The notes below the pieces were generated by a model, which was given only the letters and a program-made list of their open reading frames with translations, was not told where the DNA came from and made no database searches. Shown in pieces: positions 11,701 to 23,326 of a DNA stretch of 64,000 bases. Made by a program: the position numbers and the translations under genes. The stretch comes from Piper betle (lineage: Eukaryota; Streptophyta; Magnoliopsida; Piperales; Piperaceae), in assembly GCA_033002965.1 (NCBI GenBank), contig JAURVB010014814.1, forward strand, positions 62,001 through 126,000, read 5' to 3'. Positions within the stretch are counted from its first letter, which is position 1. Every line of letters begins with the position of its first letter.

Positions 11701-14700
11701 AGTAGCTGTCTCTGCTTTTATGTTCTAGTCAAGGTGATAGACAGAAAACAGTTACAACTAGCAAGATAACTGAAATCAAATATTCTGTAAAGGAGAATGT
11801 AAACAATTAACCTCGGATAAAATAAGAAACATGCACCAGGTGCTAGTCTTTTCTAACCCTTCAAATTTTTTACTACAATGTGAAGAAATAACCCACTTAT
11901 GGAAACCTAAGAAAACCAAAACTAAGCGGCCTTGATATCACACTCAAATTATAACTCCAAAAATAACACACATTCTTGATTAAACTAAACTAGCACTAGA
12001 ATAAGTACATTCCAATTAAACCTCCATTTAATAAATCTTCCTCTTCCATTCTATCCCAAAAGAGGGTCGGACGACATGGATCCTAATCTAGGATACATGC
12101 GATAATGAATGGGTTTAGGATCGACAATCAACAAGCATGGCGAAGCGCCACTTGACTATTACTTGATAATAATTTTGGTTACCAAAATTAGGATCTTTTA
12201 ATGCATGATGTCCATAGAGTTAGCTATGACTATATCGCAAATAAGCTCCTTTACCTCAACTTCCAATTTAAGAGCTGCAATCTCTTCATCTCTTTCATCT
12301 TTTGTTTGCTTTGCAGCTTTAAGAGCAGCCTTTAACATTAAAAGGAAGAAATTAAGGTCAATTACAGCAAGATAACTCTTTTGCTCAACATGACAAGGGC
12401 AAAGAATAAAACTGAAGGGCAGCAATTCACCTTTCATATTTCCTACTAAAGCCCCATTGACAATAAAAAAACTAGAAAAAAAATAATTCACTAGGCCTTG
12501 CTCAATTGAGCGCAAAATGAGGCTCCAGGGAAACAATTAAAAATGAGGCCTCATTAAAATTTTAAGGAAATTATTGCTGTTCAATCATCAATTTTAAAAG
12601 CATCCAAAAATTGTTATTTAGTCGCAGGTTGTCAGGGCATATTTGGGGCACAATTGAGAGAATTTAAAAAAAAAAATTTACTCAAAGCTAACAATAGAAG
12701 TAACAAAAACCATGTTATATCCAAGTGAAGGACAGGGCACTGAAATTCACAACTACACCATTCAGAAGCATTATACACAAAATATTACTAAGAAATAAAC
12801 AAAGTACAGTCATGTGCTCATCAAATTCGAACAAAGTCAAATCATTTTGATTATATAAATCAGGTAAAACAAAAAATTTTAAAAGCCCATTTAGTTGATT
12901 AAATCAAGCATATCAATCATCCATGAAATAGAATAGTGAACCATAAAACAGACTTAACATTGAAGACACTGTACTCATGATAGGGTAATGAGCTAACAGT
13001 GAATGCTCAGTAAAATGACAACCAAATTAGGCAAAGTACTCATAATAGGGTTAATCTGATATATACCTCTCTTTGCCGTAGTGCAGCTTCCTTCCTAAAA
13101 AGTTCAGTGATGTCAAACAAGATACGAAAAAAATTCCAACCAGAGAACTCATGGCTGACTACCTGCTCAAAAAGCGAGCTTCAAGGGATACTTCACCAAT
13201 AGTAGCAACCTAGGCAACAAAACCATAAATCACAAAGAAGAAAACTCGTGATATAAACCCAATTAATTGGATGAGAATAATCAAAGAGTTGTTTCACAAG
13301 TAACACAATTAGCGGAAACTAAAATGGCTACCAAGAAAATAATATTAAGCTACCCCCTTTGCACTCTGAAACACTCAACTTTTCTGTTACAACTTCATAG
13401 GGAAAGATTCCACAGTTAACAAATACCAACACCATCTTATTTTCCCTCTTTATAGATTTGACTTGAGAATGGCATCAAGTACAAATATTATCAAAACTAG
13501 CATAGAAGAATTTTATCTTATCTGTCTTAATTTGAAAGCAATTGGTAAATGGAATCACTAACCCTGAACTAGCTGCAAATCAGGTATAGATGATGACCAG
13601 AATGACTATAAATAGACAATTGAGTTAGCGTGTATTTCAAAAAGTGTAGTGTAGGACAAGCTGCAGCGTTAGAAATACATTAGTTAGCAGTTAAGAAGAA
13701 TGGGTTCAATTTGATATGGGATTTCACTTCTAAAGGTTTAATTCTTTTGAATCTAAGATTGCTAATACCGCTAAATTTTTATTTGGCACTTTCCATTCTT
13801 AGTACCATTTTAAAATCTTTTGATATCAATTTTGGTTCCAAGTGGACTCCCAAGTTCTCTTTCTCCAAAAAATCCTCGTTGCCTTTCACTGCTTTCGCGA
13901 CTTTTTCTTCCATTCTACAGAAATTTCTCTCAAACTATTTCTCTGTTATTTTTTCCTGGTTGTTCTACATCAAATTGACTGTCAAATGCTTTTAATTATA
14001 TTTATCTCACTTGGTAGTCTGAGACTAGACTGCACAAAGTTCCCTCTTATAATCTTAAAGTAAATCATATAATATTTCAAGTAAGAATTCACTAATTATT
14101 TAAAAAAAAACAAATTGAGTGGCAACCTTGATCAATTGGCAAAGGAGTTGTCTATTAAATTTGACCGTTCATCGCAAGAGAAATGACAAACATCAGAAAA
14201 TTCTGATTCAAAGTGAATTTTTCAGGCAATCATGTGAGTGAATTGAATTCTATGTCAGACTTCAAAATGGAAGATGGCTATAAATGTTTCCCAATGATAG
14301 GGAATAGTAGTAGGAAAAAGGAAGCAGCAGTGTACATAAGCCATTCATGGAGTCAGCAACAAGAGGTTTTTGGTGGAGTCAACACCACAGCAAGATAGAA
14401 CTACACGATGGGCATCAGATAAACGGCAACAAAGACTGGAACCCACCAGCTCAAAAATTCATTAATCAATGTTCTATAACTTGCTATACAAGTAAACTAT
14501 CAAATAAAAGCCTAACCATATTTCAAATCTAACATGAAAAAAATTAAGGACCTGACAGCAATAAAAGGCCTAAATCAAGAATGAAATTGAAGTATAGGAA
14601 AATTATATAACTCTTCTTGCATGATTCAAGCAACAGCCACATATGATTTCTACCGACAATTTGGAAAGGCAAATGACAAACATATGCTACAATTTGTCCC

Positions 14701-17700
14701 ACATTCTCACACTTTTGAGAGTTGTGCCAAAGAAATCCAGCATTAACAGTTACCACTTTGTTTTACTAAAGCAATTGATCCATGTGGCATAATCCATGCC
14801 ATCACCGCCTATCTAAGTAATGCAGCAAAAACTTCGAGGAGAACTAAAGGAAAATAATGTAATTTCTTTCTAAAATTGATGTGATTCAATGACATATAAT
14901 GAAATATTTATCAATGTAAGCATCTTTCTAGTCCTAGTGATGACGTAAGGAAAAACTCTCAAAGCACTAAAACCTCTAGTAGGACAGCAACTAAATAAAA
15001 CTAAAACAAGTAAAGGAAACACCCTTTAAAGCAATAGAACTTTTATATCAGAAACTAGGAAAACAATACAAAACTTCAAATAGCTAGGCAACTTCTTCTT
15101 AATTTTCCGATAATATGTTTTATTTGCCTGATCAGCCTTAAATTGGAATCCTTCCTCAATCTTGTCCTTTGTCTATTTTCAACTAATTTGTTATGAGACC
15201 AATTTGTAAGGTCGTGATCTCATGGAAATGTCCAACATTTGTAATTAGGTAAGATAAGATGATAATAACAATGAGAATGATGTAGTCAAACTGACCCTTC
15301 AAATGCTTCTTTTGAAATTATTTCAACCATATCATGCAAGTTACTGCACTATTCATTTTAAATTCTTATTTATAATAATGATGTCAAATACAATAATTCT
15401 ACTGTAGCATACGAAAACTGTGAGGAAGCTACTGCAGACTAGTTGAGCTGCTCATGCCATTAAAGCCATTAGCTGACCTGTTTCTCAAGCTCCCTGGCTC
15501 TAGCTTCTGCTTCTGCACATCGTTCTTCAGCAATACGAAGCTGTGTTATACAGAATAATAATAACTTTATTTAGTGAAGAACCAAAACCATGATTTTAAT
15601 AAAAATATACAATCAACTCATCTTGTGATGAGGTGCACGGTAGAAAACATAATTAACAAAGGGATGGTTACTTTTATCGAGCAAAAATCTTCTAAAAAAA
15701 TTTCAAAGAGCTGATACTATCAAGAGCAAAGAGAAAATCAAATGGGAACATTAATTCAATAATAAAAACTGTTTACCAATGAATAGGCAACTAGAGGAAA
15801 TTACTTAATATAGTCCAACTTGAATAGGAATTCTACAAGCAATGGAAGTAAATGAATATGACTGCATTACCTTGTTAAGAATATTTTCATTCTCCTCTTC
15901 AAGCATATCAAGCTGCAGTTGTGTTGTACTCAATGTCAACATTGGCAACAAAGTTAAAGCACTATGATAAAATATTTAACACAGTTTTGCATTAGTAACA
16001 ACTTTTAAAGTACCTCATCTTGTATTGCAGAGGCTTCCCTTTGGATCCCGAGCTCTTTTAAGTTCAACTGTCCCATGTCAGAAGAAAGCCTATTGCACAA
16101 AAAAAATGATAAAATTCATCAACATTAGAAGATTGCAATAATGCAACAACTAAAAAACATAAATGAAGAAATAAAGAAAATAGTTTCTCCACATTAAATG
16201 GTTGTGTTATTGGGCATCAGTCAAATCCATTCTTAGGGCCAATGACATGGACCACATTTTTTCACTTCTTTCGACCATAAATGAAATCAAATTCGTAAAA
16301 AACCAAATAATAACATGCACTTTTGACAACAGACAAAACTGTTATCAACTCATTCAAATGGACTTTAACAAGAGCATGTTAGCTAGTAGACTCTATAACA
16401 ACACATTGTAGAAAACAATCTATCACCTCAACAATAATGTACTAATGACTTTAAACTTCATCACTTTTCACTTAAATAGACTACCTTAGAACTTTTAACA
16501 CTCAATAAGAAACTTTATATAGGAATATATGGAAATGAACAAGACACAACAATATATACCTTTTCTCCCTTCTCCGATCAATGGTAGGAGTTGACCGAGA
16601 GGAGACTGATGACCTTCCCGCTGAAGAAGAGCGAATTGCTGGAGTATGTTCAACTAAGGTCCTACCTAACTAGTTATAAGCATGACATATGTCAGTTAAT
16701 AAAGAAATGGCTTTGTATATCCATCAAATATAACACTTTCTACATCAAGACAAAAGTAAAAATTCTGAGAGTGCACATGAGAGTTAGTAAAGTACTTGCA
16801 CAAGAAGATGCCAGTTTGCTCCACTTACATTAACAAAAGAGAATAATTTGTGTACGAAACAGTAAAATCGTAGAGGTTTTGACTAACTTGTTTCAACATA
16901 GATCCTACACTATGATGAAAAACTACAGATGGATTTAGAAGTAAACATGACTTAAGTGAAAAGACATTCAAAGAACATGTATTCAGCAAGCAGAATTACT
17001 TGGTACTATTGCAACGAAAAATGATAAAATATTTTACCACCAAAATGAAAATGATCATTCTTTTAGCAATAGGAGATGTTACAGCAAATCAACAATGTAG
17101 AAAACAAAACAGATTGGGAAAAGAAGAAGGAAACTGCAGAAAGTAATTGGGCAGTAGATATGAATAAAATTAAAAAGTATCAGTAGTCTGCATTCAGCAA
17201 AACAGAAAATGACTTGGTATGCATTCAGCAAAACAGAAAAACTTGGTGCTATTGTAATGCAAAATGATAAAAGAATTTGCCATCAAAACGAAAATGATCA
17301 TTATTTTAGCAATAGGAGCTGTTACAACAAATCAACAGTGTAGAAAACAAAGCAGATTGGGAAAAGAAGAAGGAAACTACAGAAAGTAATTGGGCAGTAG
17401 ATATGAATAAAATTAAAAAGTATCAATGGTATGCATTCAGCAAAAACAGTAAATGGCTTGGTATTAAGAGAGTACCCCTGCAAATTGAAGCACTTGAGCA
17501 CATGAAATTTGAAACCAACAAAGGCCAAACGACTTATCCATCAATATAATCCAAAAGATCACTTAAATACAGGATCTATTAGAGCAACTGGTTTCTGTGG
17601 TCAACATATATATAAGTTTTAGTCATATAGACTACAGTAAATATTATGATAAGGGCACATTGGAGTTGGTGAGCAGTTGCAAACTGGATACCATATTTTG

Positions 17701-19465
17701 TTTGACATCATACATTGATAGAGGTGTTAATTAGTGTGGATCACTGTAGAAGCTAAACTCGGATGCAAAAACTAAACTTATAAAATAGAGCAATAAATAT
17801 GAACTCAAATGAAAACATATAAACAACGGTGTTTCCAATTGATGTCCACTCAGCAAACAGAATAACTTGGTATTGGAAAAGCATAAATGCAATACATGAG
17901 CATATGAAAAAGGTACTAACAAAAGTGCAAATGATCATAAACCCACCAAAGATACGGGCTTGTATGCTCAATATATATAGAGAGAGAGTTGAGTTGTTGC
18001 GAGATAGTAGATTACAAATGATATGTAAAAATTCCATGGTCAGATATGAAAGATTGTGCCCCACAGATTATTTTAACCACTAGAAACTACTCCAGAATTT
18101 TAAACTCAAATAAGTAAATCCTAAATTCATGGAGACTTTTAATTTCAAAAGACTTAATCTAGACATTGATGTTTGATCCAACGATTGAAATTAATAGCTT
18201 ACCAAAATAGACTAGCACTAGGTTTCAACATATACGCTTAAGATTCCGGTAAGTAGAAGAAATGGTGCAATATTGTGCAAGAGGATACCAAATTGTAGCA
18301 AATTTATAACATATGACAATAGGGGTGTCTATTGGTATGATTAAACATGGTAGCCGACCCGACCAAACCTTAATGATAAGATTTTGGATAATTAATAACA
18401 GGTTTTGATTTGGGAGAAATGGTGCTTGGTTATAAACAGTCCGGTTTGGTCAGAGTGATGAATTCCCCGTACCCAAACCTAATTCTTACATTACAATTTT
18501 AATTGTGAAGATTAATACTTCATTAACTTTTAAAACAAATATTTATTAATAAAATTATCAAATACCCCATTTATAATTTTAAAATATTTTTTTATCTAAG
18601 CTTCAGTTTTCAGAGATGTATTATTATATAGTTCAAATATTTTTTCCCAAAAGTATAGTTTGAATAGTTAAATGGGTACCCATGTAAACCCGACTATTTA
18701 TCAGGATTTGGTTTTGCCTTAGTGATAAATGGTTGGGTTTGATAATTGGAGGTAGAAAGATAAATGGTAAATGATTGGCTTTGGTTTACAGGTTTAGCTT
18801 AAATGCCCGACCAAGCCCCACTGATACGCACCCTCATATGACAAAGACACATAGGGTTTTTACTTAACGTGTATCCTCATAGAAGCTACACCCCAGTTAA
18901 ACAACTCAGTGATGAACTCAAATAGAAAGAAACAACAATTCGATGTCAAAGTGATGAATTCAAATAATAAGAAACAACGATTTATTATTCAGTGAATTCA
19001 ACGAAGAGAATGACTTGACATCCGAAGAGCGCAAATGCAGTACTAACAAAGGGCAAATGATCACATAAACCCAGAAACAGTGCAAAAAATGGCACAATCG
19101 CGGGGGAGAAATTGGTACCGAAGGAGAGGGGGATCGATTGGTCCGGGAGGAGGAAAGAGCTGGCGTAGTGGAAGAAGCAGAAGAATGGGCGAAGGGATGG
19201 CGGAAGGAAGGGGATCGAGATCGTCGTCGTCGTCGGGGGAGGACTGGGAGGCCATGACCTGGGCGAGCCGCTGGGCGGCGGCCTTGGCGGCCACGTTCTG
19301 GGTGCGCTTGACGGTGGACATGCCGGAGGCAGAGGAGGATCGGGATTGGTTGTAGGAGGGAGACATGGCCGGCGATGTGGCGGCGGCTGTGTTTCCGCCG
19401 CCGCTGCCGACGCTGCGATGGCGGGAGTGGAGGGGAGTTGGACTGCCATTGAGGCGACGCTCCAT
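8702..19465 (-). CDS. SCD2: SCD2, coiled-coil protein of clathrin/exocytic trafficking (17 exons)
   Basis: Recognised from the conserved Arabidopsis SCD2 blocks: [20 protein letters not shown] near the N-terminus, the heptad-rich centre ([43 protein letters not shown]), then [48 protein letters not shown] and [11 protein letters not shown]. In plants SCD2 acts with SCD1 in clathrin-linked trafficking during cytokinesis and cell expansion. Exons (minus order): 19465-19119, 16661-16560, 16089-16014, 15912-15871, 15540-15478, 13209-13163, 13094-13067, 12329-12255, 11724-11614, 11521-11461, 11323-11207, 11102-10982, 10747-10678, 10577-10536, 10065-10025, 9334-9208, 8832-8702. All junctions are GT-AG and the phases agree throughout, giving about 533 residues, but exon 12 is one base short. 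ATG at 19465 (MERRLNG) gives the expected N-terminus. The exon 1 tail and the exon 2 acceptor are the least certain parts. Confidence 0.92.
11030..11050 (-). other. SCD2: Single-base frame break in SCD2 exon 12
   Basis: The upstream half of the exon (…RELSDVSG) is in frame with exon 11. The downstream half ([18 protein letters not shown]) is in frame with exon 13. They differ by one base, and the exon is 121 nt where 122 is needed. The break falls in a G-run on the gene strand (GGGAGGGG, where GGGGAGGGG would keep the frame). It is either a lesion or a homopolymer error. Confidence 0.85.
13210..15477. other. SCD2 intron 5, no recognised element
   Basis: A 2.3-kb AT-rich intron between GTCAGC at 15477 and the acceptor at 13210. 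Short open frames (for example 13711-13995) have no recognisable protein content. No terminal inverted repeats or target duplications were found by eye. Confidence 0.6.
16980..17465. repeat. 243-bp tandem duplication in SCD2 intron 1
   Basis: Two adjacent copies share GATTGGGAAAAGAAGAAGG, TTGGGCAGTAGATATGAATA and CATTCAGCAAAACAG, at an offset of about 243 bp (17112 against 17355). Scattered substitutions show that it is not recent. A partial third similarity (CATTCAGCAAAACAG) marks the junction. Confidence 0.75.
18312..18319. repeat. Target site duplication of the hAT MITE (left)
   Basis: TATGACAA, identical to 18837-18844 on the other side of the 517-bp element. Confidence 0.85.
18320..18836. 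mobile_element. Non-autonomous hAT MITE in SCD2 intron 1
   Basis: The 517-bp element starts TAGGGGTGTC and ends in the imperfect inverse GCACCCTCA. It is flanked by an exact 8-bp target duplication, TATGACAA, at 18312-18319 and 18837-18844. The 8-bp duplication and TAGGGGTG-type terminus are typical of plant hAT elements. The inside is AT-rich with no transposase frame. Confidence 0.88.
18837..18844. repeat. Target site duplication of the hAT MITE (right)
   Basis: TATGACAA, the partner of 18312-18319. Confidence 0.85.
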
Positions 19466-19697
19466 TGTTGGAAAGAAAGAGAGAAAAAGGAAAAGATATG
19501 GGAAACCGGCGAGATTTGAGGAGGGGCACCCAACAATGCGGTGGTAGATCTGCCGTGGAGTGGTGGAGCGAGTAAATGCTTTTTCGGGAATGAAGGCTTG
19601 CCTTGAAGGGGTTGCTCGCTCCACTTCCTTCGAAAGAAACAGTTTTTTGTGCTGTTGGGGTTTCATGGTTGCCTTATATGACACTGACCTACACGCC
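19466..19697 (-). promoter_or_regulatory. SCD2: SCD2 5' leader / proximal promoter
   Basis: The 232 bp between the SCD2 start codon and the nearest upstream transposon. It is purine/pyrimidine biased (AG-rich on the plus strand, so CT-rich in the gene sense near the ATG), as plant 5' UTRs often are. No convincing TATA box is seen. An open frame reads through it in phase with the ATG but has no conserved content. Confidence 0.35.
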
Positions 19698-19705
19698 CTC
19701 CTGAC

Positions 19706-20573
19706 CATGATTGTAGGAATCGAAATCGAAATCCGTCTCAATCGGCCAGAAATCGGTTCAGTTAAATCGGTCCAAATTAGTTTAATCGGTCATATATAAT
19801 AATTTGACAATTTATAATATAAATATATTAAGATTAGGTATTGATGTTATTTTGATATTATTCTGTGTAATATAGTTTATGATATTTTTAAATATTTTTT
19901 AAGATTTTTTAAAATTATTTAGAATTAATTATTATTTTTAACTCGAGTTAGACTCGAGTCAACTTTTAATTACGAGAATGCCACCCTCTGCTCTCTACCC
20001 CCCACCGCCGCCGGCGGCCCGATCGGCGGCGAGTCTCGCGGCGGCGATGTCGGAGGATGTCAGCAGCCCGATCAGACGAACAGTCGGCTGCCCAGAGTCG
20101 ACGGCGGAGTCGGCGACGATTCGTGCATCACAGCCCGATTCGGACCGGCCACACATCGGCGGCGACGTTGCAAGGTCGGCGGCTAGGTCGGCAGCCCGGT
20201 CGGCGGCGAGCCCGGAGTCGGGGACGCACGGCGGAGTGCGTAGACGGGGCGGCGGCGGGCGGACGAGCGGCAGCGGTGTGGGGGGAGTGGGTTTGATTTT
20301 AGGTTTTTAAAATCCAAATTACCATTTTACCCATGCTTAAATAATTTAATAAAAATCATACCTAAGGTATTTTAGTAATTTCTTAAAAACCGATTCCGAT
20401 TTAAATCGGCTGATTCCGATTCCGAGTTAAATCGGTCGGAATCGGCCGAACTCGGGCGATTCGGTGACCGATTCGGGGCCGACCGATTTGGCCCCAAAAT
20501 CGGATCGGCGCGATGCCGATCCGATTTAAATCGGCTGATTCTGCACAGAAATCGGCCGATTCGTGCATCAGAG
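19706..20573 (+). mobile_element. Family E hAT-like non-autonomous element, copy 1
   Basis: It starts CATGATTGTAGGAATCG and ends CGATTCGTGCATCAGAG, a degenerate inverted pair. Flanking octamers CTCCTGAC (19698-19705) and CGCCAGAC (20574-20581) agree at 6 of 8 positions. Both ends are packed with ATCGG/CCGAT motifs. Inside, an AT-rich block (GGTATTGATGTTATTTTGAT) is followed by the GACTCGAGTC/TAATTACGAGAATGCCACC module and then a GC-rich core specific to this copy. No transposase is seen. Its left end is about 240 bp from the SCD2 start codon. Confidence 0.7.
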
Positions 20574-22020
20574 CGCCAGACAACCACACTAGATTTTTTT
20601 TCTTTTTCGTTTTTAGTCAACAAAATGTAAAAAAAAATTTACCTAGGTTTTTTAATTTTGCCACCTTTAAATTAGTTTGCTTTTGTTAGCTTTAAAACAA
20701 TTAAAAAAATTGATTTTAATTAGTTGGCATGCATAAGCCTTAAAATTTTTTGGGTGTAGCCGACTACAAGTGGCCTTCGTCGCCCCGAATCGATTCACGA
20801 TGGAGCGGGTGTTAGACACGGTCATATGCTGAAGATACTTCAAATCTGATCGTGCTCGAACAGACTTGCTGGCAAGCAGGACATGAACCAATCATTAGGC
20901 AGGCTAACGAGCTCATTCAGTGGGCGGACGTGAATAGAGTACACTGGACAGTTTCGGGTATGCATCCACTTGTGCAGCAGCTCCTGGTTGCGGGCACGGA
21001 CTTCATCGACTGTAGACCACACGGGACAAACCCGTTTATGGAGGATGCAGCGCCGACAAGACAAGTGTGGTATTCTTGGAGACAACAATGGCCGACAGCT
21101 GCCCAGTAGGCCTGACGGAGGGGGTTGGACCATGGTAGTCCGGTGGCCAGAGAACATCCCGCCGGCTGCGTGAAAGAGATAACGACGACTGTGATACTTA
21201 GGGTATTTTAGTAATTTCTTAAAAACCGATTCCGATTTAAATCGGCTGATTCTGATTCCGATTTAAATCGGTCGGAATCGGCCGAACTCGGGCGATTCGG
21301 TGACCGATTCAGGGCTGACCGATTTGGCCACAAAATCAGATCGGCGCGATGACGATCCGATTTAAATCGGCTGATTCTGTACAAAATCAGCTGATTTCGT
21401 GCATGAGAGCGCCAGACAACCACACTAGATTTTTTTCTTTTTCGTTTTTAGTCAACAAAATGTAAAAAAAATTTACCTAGGTTTTTTAATTTTGCCACCT
21501 TTAAATTAGTTTGCTTTTGTTAGCTTTAAAACAATTAAAAAAATTGATTTTAATTAGTTGGCATGCATAAGCCTTAAAATTTTTTGGGTGTAGCCGACTA
21601 CAAGTGGCCTTCGTCGCCCCGAATCGATTCACGATGGAGCGGGTCTTAGACACGGTCATATGCTGAAGATACTTCAAATCTGATCGTGCTCGAACAGACT
21701 TGCTGGCAAGCAGGACATGAACCAATCATTAGGCAGGCTAACGAGCTCATTCGGTGGGCGGACGTGAATAGAGTACACTTCGGGTATGCATCACTCTGTG
21801 CAGCAGCTCCTGGTTGCGGGCACGGACTTCATCGACTGTAGACCACACGGGACAAACCCGTTTATGGAGGATGCAACGCCGACAAGACAAGTGTGGTATT
21901 CTTGGAGACAACAATGGCCGACAGCTGCCCAGTAGGCCTGACGGAGGGGGTTGGACCATGGTAGTCCGGTGGCCAGAGAACATCCCGCCGGCTGCGGGAA
22001 AGAGATAACGACGACAGTGA
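20367..22020. repeat. ~830-bp direct tandem duplication
   Basis: Unit 1 (about 20367-21202) and unit 2 (about 21203-22020) are near-identical through the family E right end, the TTTTTTCTTTTTCGTTTTTAG stretch, GGAGCGGGT, GGCAAGCAGGACATGAACC and the CCGGCTGCG end. Differences are a few substitutions and small deletions (for example about 10 bp missing near 21779). The unit begins inside the family E element, so unit 2 carries a second truncated E end at 21203-21410. The mirrored open frames on both strands (20840-21157, 21747-22061 and partners) are not recognisable proteins. Confidence 0.92.
21203..21410 (+). mobile_element. Truncated right end of family E (copy made by the duplication)
   Basis: Repeats the last 200 or so bases of copy 1 with its ATCGG-rich terminus and ends at CGTGCATGAGAG before the same CGCCAGAC octamer. 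It arose with the tandem duplication, not by a separate insertion. Confidence 0.75.
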
Positions 22021-22492
22021 TAGGGGGTATTGCCAGCATTTGTGGGGGAAAATTCGGCCAATCTGACAGTGGAATTCAGTGGCGCATGGTCGGAGGTTGA
22101 TGTCGGCAGTAGTGGCTATCTTCTGGACGTAGCCGCATGGCCAAAGGTGGTATTGACTGGCCTAAAAATAGTGATGAAGGCAGCGGTCCTCCCTCTCTCC
22201 GTTTCTAAAAATGTCTTCCTGTCCACATTCCGGCTATGGAGACGTGCCACGATGGTTGCTATTGGTCGAAGTGTGTTTTGGGGATTTCGGGGAGAGCAGT
22301 GGACGTGGCGGTGCAATCGGTAGTAGCCCAAGTTGGCGACAATAGCGCTAGGAAGATGACGTCCCAAATGGGCTTCCTGCTGCGGCGGTAGCTTCCTGCT
22401 GAGTTCTTGGTGACTGTGGGCCTCAACGGCGGTAGTTCAAGGTCTGGCTAACACCAGGGCTTGAGATATGTTTGCAAATAAAAGCACGATCA
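22021..22492. other. Unassigned single-copy-looking sequence
   Basis: Balanced base composition, with an open frame at 22030-22323 that I do not recognise. It could be the old upstream flank of SCD2 displaced by insertions. No repeat partner in the window. Confidence 0.3.
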
Positions 22493-22500
22493 GCGGGATG

Positions 22501-23318
22501 CCGTTTCTACTCGGAAATCTGCCGAGTTAACAAAGCTCGTGAAAGAGTTAAAATAGGATGACCAGGTTTCCTGAAAATCAGACCGAGAATTGACCAATTC
22601 ATACCTATTTTGATCCGATTAATCTCGATTTAACTAGGCTCGAGGTCGGACAAGTTGGCGAGGGTGACGGCACCCGGGGAGGATGGGGCAAGGGGCAAGG
22701 GCTAGGCGTGAGGGGGTGGGGGACGAGGGCGGCTAGGGACGGGTCAAGGGACGGGTCAGCAAGGAAATGGGGATGAGGGCAGTGGTGGGGGCCAGGGGAC
22801 AAGGGCGGCAGGGGCCAGGGGATAAGGGTAGCGGGGGACAAGGGACGAGGGCGGTGGGGGATAGGGGACAGGGCGGCAGCGGGGGATGGGGGATGAGGGC
22901 GGCAGTGGACAAGGGACATGAGTAGTGGTGGCAAGGGACGAAGGACGAGGGTGGCAGCGGGAGATGAGGTAGCGTGGTGTCGGCTCAAGTGAAGGATGTG
23001 CAGTGCGTAGTGATCAGGGAGAGAGAATCAGGGGAAAAAATGGTTGGTGGCATTCTCGTAATTAAAAGTTGACTCGACTTTGACTCGAGTAAAAAATAAT
23101 AACTAATTTTAAATAATTTTTAAAAAATAAAAAATACAAAAAATAATATAAAATATAATCTACACTGTAACATTAAAATGACATATTTTATAACTAATAA
23201 GTCACTGATTTTGACTGATTCAAGTAAACCGATTCTTGTCCAATTTTTGATAAACCGGTCCGATTTAATGACTCTCTTCCATTCCGATTTAATGTATGAT
23301 TCCGATTTTACAACTATG
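22501..23318 (-). mobile_element. Family E hAT-like element, copy 2 (minus)
   Basis: The octamers GCGGGATG (22493-22500) and GTGGGATG (23319-23326) match at 7 of 8 positions. The right end, read on the minus strand, starts CATAGTTGTAAAATCGG like the other copies. It then has the AT-rich block, the GACTCGAGT module (about 23052-23095) and a GC-rich core. The left end (CCGTTTCTACTCGG) is more diverged. The core, about 22640-22980, is a GGGACGAGGGCGG-type minisatellite, which explains the proline-rich minus-strand frame there. Confidence 0.7.
22640..22980. repeat. GGGACGAGGGCGG-type minisatellite
   Basis: Irregular repeats of GGGACAAGGG / GGGATGAGGGCGGCAG fill the core of family E copy 2. Unit length varies (about 12-30 bp). 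Confidence 0.65.
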
Positions 23319-23326
23319 GTGGGATG

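Noticed and set aside
16640..16655. Alternative SCD2 exon 2 acceptor at TTAG (exon starting at 16653)
   Set aside because: It leaves the phase inconsistent with exon 1, whereas the GTAG acceptor at 16662-16663 gives an open junction.
19560..19741. Upstream in-frame extension of SCD2 exon 1 to an ATG at 19741
   Set aside because: The extension enters family E sequence and has no conserved content. The ATG at 19465 gives the expected N-terminus.
20840..21157. Mirrored open frames repeated at 21747-22061
   Set aside because: They are copied by the tandem duplication and open on both strands; no homology is recognised.
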